Part shown: one piece after another, positions 33,581 through 42,868 of the stretch
Position numbering within the stretch: the first letter of the stretch is position 1
Layout: each line of letters opens with the position of its first letter
Assembly: GCA_026399735.1 (NCBI GenBank)
Contig: JAPLQK010000086.1
Coordinates: forward strand, 1 to 59,764
Length of the DNA: 59,764 nucleotides
Source of the DNA: Pseudomonadota bacterium
GTDB lineage: Bacteria > Pseudomonadota > Gammaproteobacteria > Burkholderiales > Gallionellaceae
Direction: 5' to 3'
The notes under the pieces: model-generated
Databases searched by the model: none
Seen by the model: only the letters and a program-made list of their open reading frames with translations
Told to the model about the DNA's origin: nothing
Translations under genes and position numbers: made by a program

Positions 33581-33865
33581 TCAGTAGGCGGATTCCAATG
33601 AGGCGGCCAGAATGCGCTCTGAACCTTGCGGGAGCTGGTATCTGGAGAATGCGCGGCGAATTTTTGCTTCATCTATGCTGTTGTTGCTTTCTTCAAAGCA
33701 GATGCCAACCCGGCGGCCGTTGGCCATCATGGTTCTGAATGCATAACGCCAACTGTATGCCTCGGCCATGCGCTCGCGCAATTCGGCCTCATTGCTGATG
33801 ATCACACCGGCTTGTTTTATCGACTTCAGAAAATCGTCAAACGAATCTGTATCCAGCTTGCCCAT
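33581..33865 (-). CDS. small uncharacterised cytoplasmic protein
   Basis: A 94-residue protein I do not recognise. It starts MGKLDTDSFDDFLKSIKQAG, is mostly helical in appearance, and contains AYSWRYAFRTMMANGRRVGICFEESNNSID. The start at 33865 is preceded by AAGGTGA at proper distance. A longer frame to 33970 lacks an SD. It converges on pepD with a 4-base gap. Confidence 0.6.
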   Translation of the reverse strand: MGKLDTDSFDDFLKSIKQAGVIISNEAELRERMAEAYSWRYAFRTMMANGRRVGICFEESNNSIDEAKIRRAFSRYQLPQGSERILAASLESAY

Positions 33866-34032
33866 TTTATTCACCTTGCCTGTTGCGGCCAATGTTAGCC
33901 ATGATGCCATTAACGCAGCAGGATGATCATGGTTGACAACAGCCAGGTGATGCAATCGAATAGAATGCACGTTTTAAGGATGCGTGTGAAACTTGCATCA
34001 ATACTCAACAGCCTGAAAGGTAGCATGCGCAG

Positions 34033-35322
34033 ATGCTGAATCCTCATCAATCCCGTCAGCTCGTTCGTCTGCGCTGGACGGCTTTTGCCATCGTCGGGCT
34101 GGCATATGTGCTGTCGTTCTTTCATCGCTTCGCACCAGCGGCGATCTCGGCTGATTTACAGCAGACCTTTCACGCCAGCGGCGCGGAGTTGGGTGGCCTT
34201 GCGGCGACCTATTTTTACGTCTACATGGTGATGCAGATCCCTACCGGAATTCTGGTCGATACGATGGGGCCGCGCCGCGTGGTGGCGATAGGCGGACTAA
34301 TTGCAGGAATAGGTTCGCTGTTGTTCGGCACGGCGGATACGTTGACCGCCGCATCGATAGGCCGTCTGCTGGTGGGTCTGGGCGTGTCGGTCACGTTCAT
34401 CTCTCTTTTAAAATTGAACGCCGCCTGGTTCCACGACCGGCATTTTGCGACCATGACCGGGGCGACCATTCTGATGGGCAATATCGGCTCGCTGCTAGCC
34501 GCAGCACCGCTGGCCTGGGCGCTGAACACCATTTCATGGCGTACTGCGTTTGAAGCCGTCGGTATGTTGTCTTTATTGCTGGCGGTGCTGGCCTGGTTGC
34601 TGGTACATGACCATCCGGGCCGGGCCGGATTGCCGAGTATGCGTGAACTTGACGGTCGTGCGGCGCATGCGCTTCACGCAGGGCACTGGTATGACGGGCT
34701 GATGGTGGTGCTGAAGAACCGTGCAACCTGGCCGGGTCTCTGGGTGAACATGGGACTGGCAGGTTCGCTGTTTGCCTTTGCAGGTCTTTGGGCTGTGCCG
34801 TTCCTGCGCGATGTGTACGGCATGGACAGAGCGCAGGCTACCCGTCATACCACCTTGCTGCTGGCAGGATTCGCCCTCGGCGCATTCTTTATCGGTATGT
34901 TGTCTGACCGCATCGGCCGTCGCAAACCGGTGATGACTTCAGGCGCTATCGTCTATTGTTTGTGCTGGTTGCCTTTGCTGTTCGGTGTGCCTATGAACGA
35001 TATGGGCAGCTATGCGCTGTTTTTTGTGATGGGCCTGTGCGCGCCGAGCTTCACGCTGAGCTGGTCGTGTGCCAAGGAAGTCAACCCTCATGCGCTTTCA
35101 GGGATGGCAACCAGCGTGGTCAATATAGGCGGTTTTCTTGGCACGGCGATCATGCAGCCGCTGGTCGGCTGGGCGATTGATCATTCGCATGCGGCTGCCG
35201 GCACTACCGGTTCGGGTAACTATCAGAGCGGCATCGCCATCCTGTTGGGATTCTCGCTGATGGGGCTGATCGCGACGTTATTTATACGCGAGACCTGGTG
35301 CAGGTATGCGACTTTGGAATGA
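34033..35322 (+). CDS. major facilitator superfamily transporter
   Basis: A 429-residue MFS carrier with 12 predicted helices. The family loop between helices 2 and 3 appears as VDTMGPRRVVAIGG, and the loop between helices 8 and 9 as SDRIGRRKPVM. The N-terminal FHRFAPAAISADLQ is seen in organic-anion MFS members. Substrate unknown. The gene is transcribed away from the 94-residue orphan; no clear promoter is visible. Confidence 0.85.
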   Translation: MLNPHQSRQLVRLRWTAFAIVGLAYVLSFFHRFAPAAISADLQQTFHASGAELGGLAATYFYVYMVMQIPTGILVDTMGPRRVVAIGGLIAGIGSLLFGTADTLTAASIGRLLVGLGVSVTFISLLKLNAAWFHDRHFATMTGATILMGNIGSLLAAAPLAWALNTISWRTAFEAVGMLSLLLAVLAWLLVHDHPGRAGLPSMRELDGRAAHALHAGHWYDGLMVVLKNRATWPGLWVNMGLAGSLFAFAGLWAVPFLRDVYGMDRAQATRHTTLLLAGFALGAFFIGMLSDRIGRRKPVMTSGAIVYCLCWLPLLFGVPMNDMGSYALFFVMGLCAPSFTLSWSCAKEVNPHALSGMATSVVNIGGFLGTAIMQPLVGWAIDHSHAAAGTTGSGNYQSGIAILLGFSLMGLIATLFIRETWCRYATLE

Positions 35323-35416
35323 GTTCATGCGACAAATGGTCTTTGCGATGAACAGGACTTTGTATAAGATTACTTTCGGATAGAATAATGCCGTTGTTAA
35401 TATCGGGGGCAGTACC

Positions 35417-35773
35417 ATGAATCTAGCGGAGTTGTTTCGTCACGAGACAGATTTAAAAACATTGGCGGCAGGGGCTGCTTTGTTCAGTGAGGGTGAACAA
35501 AGCGATTTTATGTATGTGCTGATGTCCGGTACGGTCGAGATCGTCGTTCGCGACAGGGTGATGGAGACGGCGGAGGCCGGGGCGATTCTGGGTGAGATGG
35601 CGATGATCGATAATGCCGCACATTCCGCGACGGTGATTGCGAAAAGCGATTGCACGCTGTTTCCTGTCGGGCGAAAACGTTTTAGCTTTCTTATTCAACA
35701 GACACCCAATTTCGCGTTGCATGTCATGCAAGTGATTTCGGGTCGGTTGCGCAAAACAGATGCGTGCCTGTGA
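35417..35773 (+). CDS. stand-alone cyclic-nucleotide-binding-domain protein
   Basis: A 118-residue cNMP-binding (Crp N-terminal type) beta-roll with no attached effector domain. The motifs are LFSEGEQSDFMYVLMSGTVEI, AGAILGEMAMID (phosphate-binding cassette region) and SATVIAKSDCTLFPVGRKRF. The Arg that binds the cyclic phosphate in CRP is not evident in the cassette (NAAHSATV), so ligand binding may be lost or altered. It precedes the FapA-like gene by 56 bases. Confidence 0.82.
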   Translation: MNLAELFRHETDLKTLAAGAALFSEGEQSDFMYVLMSGTVEIVVRDRVMETAEAGAILGEMAMIDNAAHSATVIAKSDCTLFPVGRKRFSFLIQQTPNFALHVMQVISGRLRKTDACL

Positions 35774-35829
35774 CGCCGTCCTGGTGACATGGACGCTTTG
35801 ATTTTTCGAGCTTTATACCGGGTGTAAAT

Positions 35830-37788
35830 ATGACACAGCAATTGAATGAAGCGACCCCTGTTAAAGAGGATGCAATACCATTACCCGCCTGCCTGATCAG
35901 GCAGCAGGATGGAATTTTTGTTGATCTGTCGCTTTTTCCGGTTGGTGGTTTCGACGTGTTTATCGACAGCCTGTTCGGTGACGGTGTGCGATTCCGGGGG
36001 CTGGATTATCGTCTGCTGACCGGGCTGTTGTATGACTACGACAGCATTATGGAAGCGCACGGAATCGCGGCCAAGCTGAGGCTGGCCGATGATGTCGTCC
36101 CTTTTTCGCCCAAGCGCCAGACGCTGTACAAAGCGGTGAAGGTAGATGCGAAGAAGCAGCGTGCAGCGTATTTCTTCGAGCCTGTGGCGATCGAACTGGT
36201 CATCGAAGAACCTGTTTATGGCGAGCCGGGTGAGGACGGCGTATCGCCTATTGTCGGCGCTACGCGCCGTGAGGTTTTGCAACCCACCAAACTCGATGTG
36301 GATGAATTTATCGCGGACATGTGGCTGAAGGACGTTCGTTTCGGTATCGATACCGGTGCTGTGGCAGGGGTGATCTCTCGCGGCGAGTCAGTGCGTCTGG
36401 ATGTCGCAGTACAGCTTGATCCAACGCCCGGCAGTGATGCGGAGATTGAAGAGGCGTGCAACGTATTGCATCGGGATAACTCGCCAAAACTGCTGGTTAA
36501 CGGCAAAGCGGATTTGCGCAAGTTTCAGAACCGTTTCCCGCAGATTGCAGCGGGCGCACGGCTGCTGAAGAAGAAATCCCGCATACTCGGCAAGCCGGGT
36601 TACAAAGTGGACGGGGAAATGATTGCGTCTGCGATCCCTCAGGACGAGATCGATCTGTATGCGATGTCGGGGCCGGGAACGCGCGTGGAAATTCAGGACG
36701 GCTGCGAATACATTCTGGCCGAACAGGACGGTTTTCTGTCGCTGGATGTGATGTCCAATAATATTTCGGTCACCGAAATGATCGAGAACAAGGGCGGCAT
36801 CAGCCTCAAGACCACAGGGGATCTTTCTCTGACCGGTAATGAGTTTATCGAACACGGCGAGGTGCAGGAAGGCCGTGTGGTCGAAGGCAAGAACATGACC
36901 TTCCGTTCGGATGTTTACGGCGATGTGGTTTCGCAGGGCGGTTTTATTCTGCTCGAAAAAAATATGTCGGGCGGCAGCGCCAGAAGTTACGGCGGCGATG
37001 TCACGTCGAACGGACGGGTATTTAATTCCGTCATTGAGGCATGCACCGGGCAGGTTTCGCTGCAATATGCCGAGAGTTGCCTGATATTGGGCGAATCTGT
37101 GGTCATCGACCGGGCGGTTAACTGCGACATCGTTGCCGAAAATATTCAGGTGGGCAGTGCGGAGGGGTGCGGCATCGCCGGGAAAGCGGTCCAGGTCAAT
37201 TCGTCCAGTGCCTGTCGCTCGAAGGAAACGCTCATTTCGATGCTGGTGCCTAACCTGTCGGTGCTGGATGCGCAAATTGCCCAGATGAGCCGTGAAATTG
37301 AGGACTGCAATCTGATTGTCGAGGCGAAAAACCGTGAACTGGCGCTGCTCAAATCCGATGCGGAATTTGCCAAATATCTGGCGCTGGCGACAAGCATACG
37401 ACAGGGCAAGATCCAGTTGAACGCAGCGCAGCAGGATGGCTGGCAAAAGATGACGGCTAAATTTGCCGGTTCCATGAGCGCCGGCAGCAAGCTGAGTGCC
37501 GAGAAGCAGGAGCAACTGACACGAGCGCAGGCTTTTCTTCAGGAGCAGGCGCATCTGTTGGCGGCGCGGGAGAAATCCTGCGCGGGTATCCGTTGCGAGA
37601 TCACCGAGGTTGCGGGGGATACCAGTGTGCAAAGCATGATTGCACCCAATGGCGTCGCGGCATTTCAAAAGTATCAGCCCGGTGAAATCCGCAGCCGGTT
37701 GCGCGAGCATGATGTCAAGCACACGCGTATTTTTTCGGATGACACGGGCAGCCTCGTTTGGAGTTATGAGGTGGCGGCGAAGGCTTAG
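35830..37788 (+). CDS. FapA/DUF342-family protein
   Basis: A 652-residue protein with a FapA N-terminal region and a DUF342 beta-helix centre (about 230-460, repeated V.GDV...G.I turns such as GDVTSNGRVFNSVIEA). A helical coiled-coil follows (about 475-600). DUF342 proteins relate to the Vibrio FapA that controls FlhF/flagellar assembly and to bactofilin-like coat proteins. No flagellar gene is nearby, so its target here is unknown. Possibly co-transcribed with the small cNMP protein. Confidence 0.82.
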   Translation: MTQQLNEATPVKEDAIPLPACLIRQQDGIFVDLSLFPVGGFDVFIDSLFGDGVRFRGLDYRLLTGLLYDYDSIMEAHGIAAKLRLADDVVPFSPKRQTLYKAVKVDAKKQRAAYFFEPVAIELVIEEPVYGEPGEDGVSPIVGATRREVLQPTKLDVDEFIADMWLKDVRFGIDTGAVAGVISRGESVRLDVAVQLDPTPGSDAEIEEACNVLHRDNSPKLLVNGKADLRKFQNRFPQIAAGARLLKKKSRILGKPGYKVDGEMIASAIPQDEIDLYAMSGPGTRVEIQDGCEYILAEQDGFLSLDVMSNNISVTEMIENKGGISLKTTGDLSLTGNEFIEHGEVQEGRVVEGKNMTFRSDVYGDVVSQGGFILLEKNMSGGSARSYGGDVTSNGRVFNSVIEACTGQVSLQYAESCLILGESVVIDRAVNCDIVAENIQVGSAEGCGIAGKAVQVNSSSACRSKETLISMLVPNLSVLDAQIAQMSREIEDCNLIVEAKNRELALLKSDAEFAKYLALATSIRQGKIQLNAAQQDGWQKMTAKFAGSMSAGSKLSAEKQEQLTRAQAFLQEQAHLLAAREKSCAGIRCEITEVAGDTSVQSMIAPNGVAAFQKYQPGEIRSRLREHDVKHTRIFSDDTGSLVWSYEVAAKA

Positions 37789-37979
37789 TGAAGTTCGCAG
37801 TGTTTTTCAAGGTCTGCGGCCTTGTTGTTTTGCTGTCAGTCTGTATCAGAGCGTTATGTCTTTATCTGCCGCGTCTGTTTTTCGCTGGGCCTGGCACCGC
37901 TGGGGTGAGCAGTGGGCAGGCCGGTTTTCGGCGAGTCGGATGTGTTAACTCCTTGCGAAGTGCAGCCGATCACGTTCCG

Positions 37980-38513
37980 TTACTGCATGCACAAGGTATA
38001 CAAAGGAATTTCGATCTTGCAGGTGGCGCCGGAGCGTTCCGGTTCATTCATCATGCTGATATTGCCTTTGTGTGCCTGCACGCAACGCAATGCGTTATAG
38101 ATTGCTGCATGGTTTTTGCCGGATGCAGGAGGTCTGAAAAATATATTTCTTCGCTCGTCAGGCAGCATGCCTGAATCGGAAGCTGAAATCTTGATGGTCA
38201 TCGTGTAGTCGTCTGACTTTTCAGCGTGGATGCTAATCTTGCCGCCGGCCTGAGTATGGAATAGTGCGTTTGCCAGAAGGCTGTTGAGCACATGCATGCG
38301 CAGACTATCCATGTCACAGTAGGCCACCGGCATATCTTTTTCAATGGAAAGTGACAGGGCTATTTTTTTAGACAGCGCTTCGTCTTGGAATGTGTTGTGT
38401 AAACATTCAAAATGCTGGTGCAAGTTATATATGGCGCTTGGTTTGATCGCTGTGTTCAGGTGCTTTTTTCGCGTCGAAGGGGTGCGCCGGGCGCTGTTGT
38501 CAGAATGGGTCAT
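37980..38513 (-). CDS. orphan histidine-kinase-type ATPase domain protein
   Basis: A 177-residue protein with a HATPase_c fold. It has an N-box-like LNSLLANALFHTQAGGKI, an ASDSG G1-like motif and a C-terminal GNISMMNEPERSGATCKIEIPL that matches the kinase G3 end. A DHp helix with a phosphoacceptor histidine is not evident. The start at 38513 has GGAGG 7 bases upstream; a longer frame from 38615 exists. It converges on the FapA-like gene. It might be an anti-sigma-type or signalling ATPase remnant. Confidence 0.6.
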   Translation of the reverse strand: MTHSDNSARRTPSTRKKHLNTAIKPSAIYNLHQHFECLHNTFQDEALSKKIALSLSIEKDMPVAYCDMDSLRMHVLNSLLANALFHTQAGGKISIHAEKSDDYTMTIKISASDSGMLPDERRNIFFRPPASGKNHAAIYNALRCVQAHKGNISMMNEPERSGATCKIEIPLYTLCMQ

Positions 38514-38911
38514 ATGCATGCCTCCATTAAAAAAGTGCTTGTCGTATTTGGCGAGCGCAGTGCTAACCTTCGGGAGAAAAACCGTTTTAGTCTCAGTGAG
38601 CAGTGCTGTTTTCATGTCGTTATTCTTGCGGCAGAAGTGATGGTTCGCATCTTAGTGCGTCACACTTACAGAACACTGACAGGGGACGAAGTTTTTTGCG
38701 CGCCGTGCACTATTCCGATTAACGTTATCGGATTTGTCAGGCTGCAGGCGGCGAAGTGTCGGGAGATGAGACGCGCTGTGATAAAATCCGGCCTGATCAT
38801 GCCGCTGACTTCATTCATGTTTCCTGAAAAAATATTCTGTTCACTGTTTGTTCTCAAGTCGAATCTTCAATACGGGATGAGTTGTGCGTTAATCCTTAGA
38901 CCGGGGTTTGC
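38514..38911. other. gene-free interval upstream of hrpA
   Basis: No convincing gene is seen in these 398 bases between the divergent orphan ATPase and hrpA. A hairpin CCGAT-TAACGTT-ATCGG lies at about 38716-38732 and TGTGATAAAAT at about 38777-38787 may be part of an hrpA promoter, without a clear -35. Confidence 0.4.
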
Positions 38912-41900
38912 GTGACTGCCGCGTTATCTCCTGTTGCATTGCGCCGCAAGTCGCGCATAGATTCACTGGCGTCGATCGAATTTCCTGCCGATTTGCCGGT
39001 TGTTGCGCGACGTGATGATCTGGCTCGCGCGATCAGCGACAATCAGGTGGTCATCGTCTGCGGTGAAACCGGTTCCGGCAAGACCACGCAACTACCGAAA
39101 ATTTGCCTGACGCTCGGGCGCGGTGTGCTGGGTGCGATCGGTCATACTCAGCCGCGTCGCGTGGCGGCGCGTTCGGTGGCAACCCGGATTGCCGTGGAAC
39201 TGAAAACCGAACTGGGCGGACTGATCGGTTATAAGGTGCGCTTTCACGATAAAGTCTCGCCTGACACGGTAATTAAATTGATGACGGACGGGATTTTGCT
39301 GGCGGAAATCCACAGCGATCCGATGTTACGCCGTTACGACACCATCATCATCGACGAGGCGCACGAACGCAGCCTGAATATCGATTTTTTGCTTGGCTAC
39401 CTGAAGCAGCTGTTGCCGCGCCGCCGTGACCTCAAACTCATCATTACCTCCGCCACGCTGGATGCCGACCGGTTCGCCCGCCACTTCGGTGCGGTGGTGG
39501 TGGAAGTGTCGGGGCGGAGTTATCCGGTCGAAACCCGCTATCGTCCCTTGCAAATCAGCGATGAAGGAGAGTCGCAGGACGTGCCAAAGGCGGTGAGTGC
39601 AGCCCTTGATGAGCTGGTGGCGGGCGGCTTGCGCGGCGATGTGCTGGTATTTTTGCCGGGTGAGCGTGAAATACGCGATACTGCGGAAGCCTTGCGCAAA
39701 CATCATCCAAAAGGCATCGAAATACTGCCGTTGTTCTCGCGCCTGTCGGCTGTTGAACAGGACAAAGTGTTCAAAACCGGCGCCAAACGACGCGTGGTGT
39801 TGGCGACCAACGTAGCCGAAACTTCGCTAACTGTCCCTAACATCGGTTATGTGATCGACTGCGGGCAGGCGCGGGTGAACCGTTACAGCATCCGCCAGAA
39901 GGTCGAGCAACTGCATATCGAGAAGATTTCCCGCGCGGCGGCGAATCAGCGTGCGGGTCGCTGCGGACGCGTGATGAGCGGTGTTTGCGTCCGTTTGTAC
40001 GACGAAGCCGACTTTTTGCAGCGTGATGAATTTACCGACCCGGAAATTTTCCGCGTATCGCTGGCGACCGTGATACTGCGCATGAGTACGCTGAACCTGG
40101 GGGCTGGCCGCGACACGTTACTGGCGAAGCCAGCCGATTGCGGGAGCGGTCGCCTTGAAGCTCCTCCCGCACGAGAGTGCTGCGCACCACCGTGTCGGAG
40201 CTTCGATATTGGTGAATTCCCGTTCATCGAGCCGCCTACGCCACGCATGATCGCCGATGGTTATCAACTGCTGGACGAACTGAACGCAATCGATGAAGCG
40301 CGCAACCTGACCCCGCTGGGGCATGAGCTGGCCAAGTTGCCGCTGGACCCGAAAATTGCGCGTCTGCTGCTGGCTGGACGTCAATATCAGTGTCTGACGG
40401 AAATTCTGATTATCGCCAGCGCGTTATCCACGCAAGACCCGCGCGAACGTCCGCTGGATCGCCAGGAAGCAGCCGACGCGGCGCATAAACGCTTTGCCGA
40501 TGAGCGTTCCGATTTTTTGGCGTATATCAAAATATGGGCGTGGTTCGAGCAGGCGTTGGCGCATAAGCAATCGAATCGCCTGCTGGCGGAAGAATGTCGT
40601 AGGAATTTTCTGTCGCCGCTGCGTCTGCGCGAATGGCGCGAGTTGTATCAGCAGTTGCATACGCAGGTCACCGAAATGGGCATGCGCGAGAATCAACTGC
40701 CTGCGAGTTACGAGCAGATACACAAGGCTTTGCTGTGTGGACTGCTCGGCAATATCGGCATGAAAGGCGTGGAAGGTAACGAATATATGGGCGCGCGCGG
40801 CATCAAGTTTTTCATTGCGCCCAATTCGGTGCTGGCGAAGAAAGGCGCAAAGTGGGTTGTGGCAGGCGAGTTGATCGAGACGCATCGACTCTACGCCCGC
40901 ACGGTAGCGCGCATTGAGCCGGAGTGGCTGGAAGAGACCGGCGGCCATCTGATCAAGCGGCATTATTACGACCCGCATTGGGAAAAGAAGCCAGCCCAGG
41001 TGGTGGCCTTCGAACGCAGCACGCTGCACGGCTTGTTGCTCAACGCCAAGAAGCGCGTGCATTACGGACCGATGAATGTACCCGAATCGCGCGAGGTATT
41101 CATCCGTCAGGCGTTAGTGGAAGGCGAATTCGATACGCGCGCGCCGTTCTTTGCATTCAATCAAAAACTTATCTTAGAGATCGAAGCGCTGGAACACAAG
41201 GCGCGTCGCCCGGATGTGCTGGTGGATGATGAACTGATTTATGCTTTTTACGACAGCCGTATTGCGCCGCACATACATAACGGCGCGACCTTCGAGGCGT
41301 GGCGTCGTGAAGCCGAGCGCACGGACGCAAAACTGCTGTACTTGAAAAAAGATGACCTGATGCGCCACGAGGCCGCAGGCATTACCACCGACCAGTTTCC
41401 GCCGCAGTTGAAAATCGATAATGTCAATTTCGCGCTGAGTTACAACTTTTCGCCAGGCAAGAGCGACGACGGCATCACGTTGACTGTGCCGCTGGCACTG
41501 ATTAACCAGGTCTCAGCCACGCACTGCGAATGGCTGATTCCCGGCCTTTTGCCTGAAAAAATCGTACAATTGGTCAAAACGCTGCCGCAAAAAATTCGCC
41601 GAAATCTGGTTCCCGTGCCGGAATTCGCGGCAAGCTTTAGTCGTGAGGTAAAATCTGACAATACGTCTCTAATGCTGGCATTGTCGCGCTATATTCGCGA
41701 ACAGAAGCAACTGGATGTGCCGCTGGATGCGTTCCGTCTTGAACAATTATCACCACATTTGTTGATGAATTTCCGTGTAATGGACGAACATGGCCGACAA
41801 TTGGGTATGTCGCGTAGTTTTTCGCAATTACACAGCGAACTCGCGCCGCGTGCCATACCTGTCATCGCAGCGGTGACTATCGATAAGCAAGAGTGTTTCA

Positions 41901-42745
41901 CCGAGCAGCGCTATGACTCATGGCGTTTCGGTACGTTTGTCGAGACTCGCGAAGTGAATCGCGCGGGACAGAATGTCACTTTGTATAACGCGCTGGTGGA
42001 CGATAAGGATGCTGTGATGCTGCGCGCCTTCGATACCCGTGAGGCGGCAAAGCGTGCTCATCGCAGCGGTCTGCGCCGTTTGTTCATGCTGGCATTGAAG
42101 GAGCAGGTGAAGTATCTGGAAAAGAACCTGCCGGATGCGCAGCGCTTGAGTATGTTGTTCATGCCTTTTGGTACACAGCAACAATTGCATCAGCAGATAC
42201 TGGAGATGGCATTTGATCGGGCATGCCTGAATGACCCGTTGCCGGTAAATGAGACTGAATTTACGGTGCGCGCAAAGGACGGAAAGAACCGTTTGTTGCT
42301 GATCGCGCAGGAACTGGCGCGACTGGTCGCACTGGTGCTGAACGAACATCAGGCGTTGCAAAAAATCCTGCCGCAGATCAAATCGCACAATCAGGCTAAT
42401 GCGGATATTCGCGCGCAACTGGAATGGTTGCTGCACCCGCGCTTTATCGGGGATACGCCCTATGAACGCCTGCAGCATTTGCCGCGTTATCTGAAGGCGA
42501 TCAGCTTGCGTATTGAAAAGTTGCGCAGTAACCTGGCGCGCGATGTGCAGTGCATGGCACAACTGCAACCACTGTTACAGGCTTTGCAAAAACTTCGTCA
42601 GGCGGGCAATGCTGATCCGCGTGTGGATGAGTTTGCCTGGCTGTTGCAGGAATTGCGTGTGTCCCTGTTTGCACAGGAACTCAAGACACCTGTGATCGTG
42701 TCGGTGAAACGGCTGGAGAAGATGCTGGCGGCGCTGAAACATTAG
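38912..42745 (+). CDS. hrpA: ATP-dependent RNA helicase HrpA with in-frame repeat insertion
   Basis: A 1277-residue DEAH-box RNA helicase that rescues stalled or collided ribosomes. Motifs are CGETGSGKTTQ (Walker A, about 51), IIDEAHERSLN, TSATLDADRFARHF and NQRAGRCGR. Then come the winged-helix/ratchet region and a long C-terminal DUF3418 region. Residues 401-431 (DTLLAKPADCGSGR...) are a 31-codon insertion between the RecA2 domain (ILRMSTLNLG) and the normal DIGEFPFIEPP continuation. It matches an insertion in uvrD. The start is GTG at 38912. Confidence 0.95.
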   Translation: MTAALSPVALRRKSRIDSLASIEFPADLPVVARRDDLARAISDNQVVIVCGETGSGKTTQLPKICLTLGRGVLGAIGHTQPRRVAARSVATRIAVELKTELGGLIGYKVRFHDKVSPDTVIKLMTDGILLAEIHSDPMLRRYDTIIIDEAHERSLNIDFLLGYLKQLLPRRRDLKLIITSATLDADRFARHFGAVVVEVSGRSYPVETRYRPLQISDEGESQDVPKAVSAALDELVAGGLRGDVLVFLPGEREIRDTAEALRKHHPKGIEILPLFSRLSAVEQDKVFKTGAKRRVVLATNVAETSLTVPNIGYVIDCGQARVNRYSIRQKVEQLHIEKISRAAANQRAGRCGRVMSGVCVRLYDEADFLQRDEFTDPEIFRVSLATVILRMSTLNLGAGRDTLLAKPADCGSGRLEAPPARECCAPPCRSFDIGEFPFIEPPTPRMIADGYQLLDELNAIDEARNLTPLGHELAKLPLDPKIARLLLAGRQYQCLTEILIIASALSTQDPRERPLDRQEAADAAHKRFADERSDFLAYIKIWAWFEQALAHKQSNRLLAEECRRNFLSPLRLREWRELYQQLHTQVTEMGMRENQLPASYEQIHKALLCGLLGNIGMKGVEGNEYMGARGIKFFIAPNSVLAKKGAKWVVAGELIETHRLYARTVARIEPEWLEETGGHLIKRHYYDPHWEKKPAQVVAFERSTLHGLLLNAKKRVHYGPMNVPESREVFIRQALVEGEFDTRAPFFAFNQKLILEIEALEHKARRPDVLVDDELIYAFYDSRIAPHIHNGATFEAWRREAERTDAKLLYLKKDDLMRHEAAGITTDQFPPQLKIDNVNFALSYNFSPGKSDDGITLTVPLALINQVSATHCEWLIPGLLPEKIVQLVKTLPQKIRRNLVPVPEFAASFSREVKSDNTSLMLALSRYIREQKQLDVPLDAFRLEQLSPHLLMNFRVMDEHGRQLGMSRSFSQLHSELAPRAIPVIAAVTIDKQECFTEQRYDSWRFGTFVETREVNRAGQNVTLYNALVDDKDAVMLRAFDTREAAKRAHRSGLRRLFMLALKEQVKYLEKNLPDAQRLSMLFMPFGTQQQLHQQILEMAFDRACLNDPLPVNETEFTVRAKDGKNRLLLIAQELARLVALVLNEHQALQKILPQIKSHNQANADIRAQLEWLLHPRFIGDTPYERLQHLPRYLKAISLRIEKLRSNLARDVQCMAQLQPLLQALQKLRQAGNADPRVDEFAWLLQELRVSLFAQELKTPVIVSVKRLEKMLAALKH
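40112..40204 (+). repeat. 93-bp in-frame palindromic repeat, copy 2 (inside hrpA)
   Basis: This copy encodes residues 401-431 of HrpA. Its arms GAAGCTCC (40157-40164) and GGAGCTTC (40197-40204) pair perfectly, enclosing GTGC-TGC-GCAC (40177-40187). TGCGGGAG (40139-40146) can also pair with CTCCCGCA (40164-40171). Versus the uvrD copy, three pairs in the outer stem and one in the inner stem change on both sides and stay complementary. Confidence 0.85.
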
Positions 42746-42759
42746 CCCCTGTTTTTTAA

Positions 42760-42841
42760 CGGGAATCGGATTCCCGGGTTGGCCGGACGGATGCCACTTT
42801 AACATCCGTCATTCATAACGCATGCCGGCAAATTGCCGGCG
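42760..42841. other. cluster of small hairpins between hrpA and dac
   Basis: Three inverted repeats follow each other: CGGGAAT-CGG-ATTCCCG, GACGGATG...CATCCGTC, and GCCGGC-AAATT-GCCGGC. None has a clear T-run. They lie between two convergent genes and may jointly end transcription. Confidence 0.5.
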
Positions 42842-42868
42842 CAGGCTTGTCTGCAAGTGTTCCGGGTA

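Noticed and set aside
36388..37722. 444-codon open frame on the minus strand
   Set aside because: It is the shadow of the FapA-like gene, whose domain content is clear; the antisense product has no recognisable domain.
37788..38174. 128-codon plus-strand frame after the FapA-like gene
   Set aside because: It overlaps the minus-strand HATPase gene, which has real motifs and an SD. The product looks like random translation.
38412..38915. 167-codon plus-strand frame upstream of hrpA
   Set aside because: It is antisense to the start of the HATPase gene, has no SD and no family features, and runs into the hrpA start.
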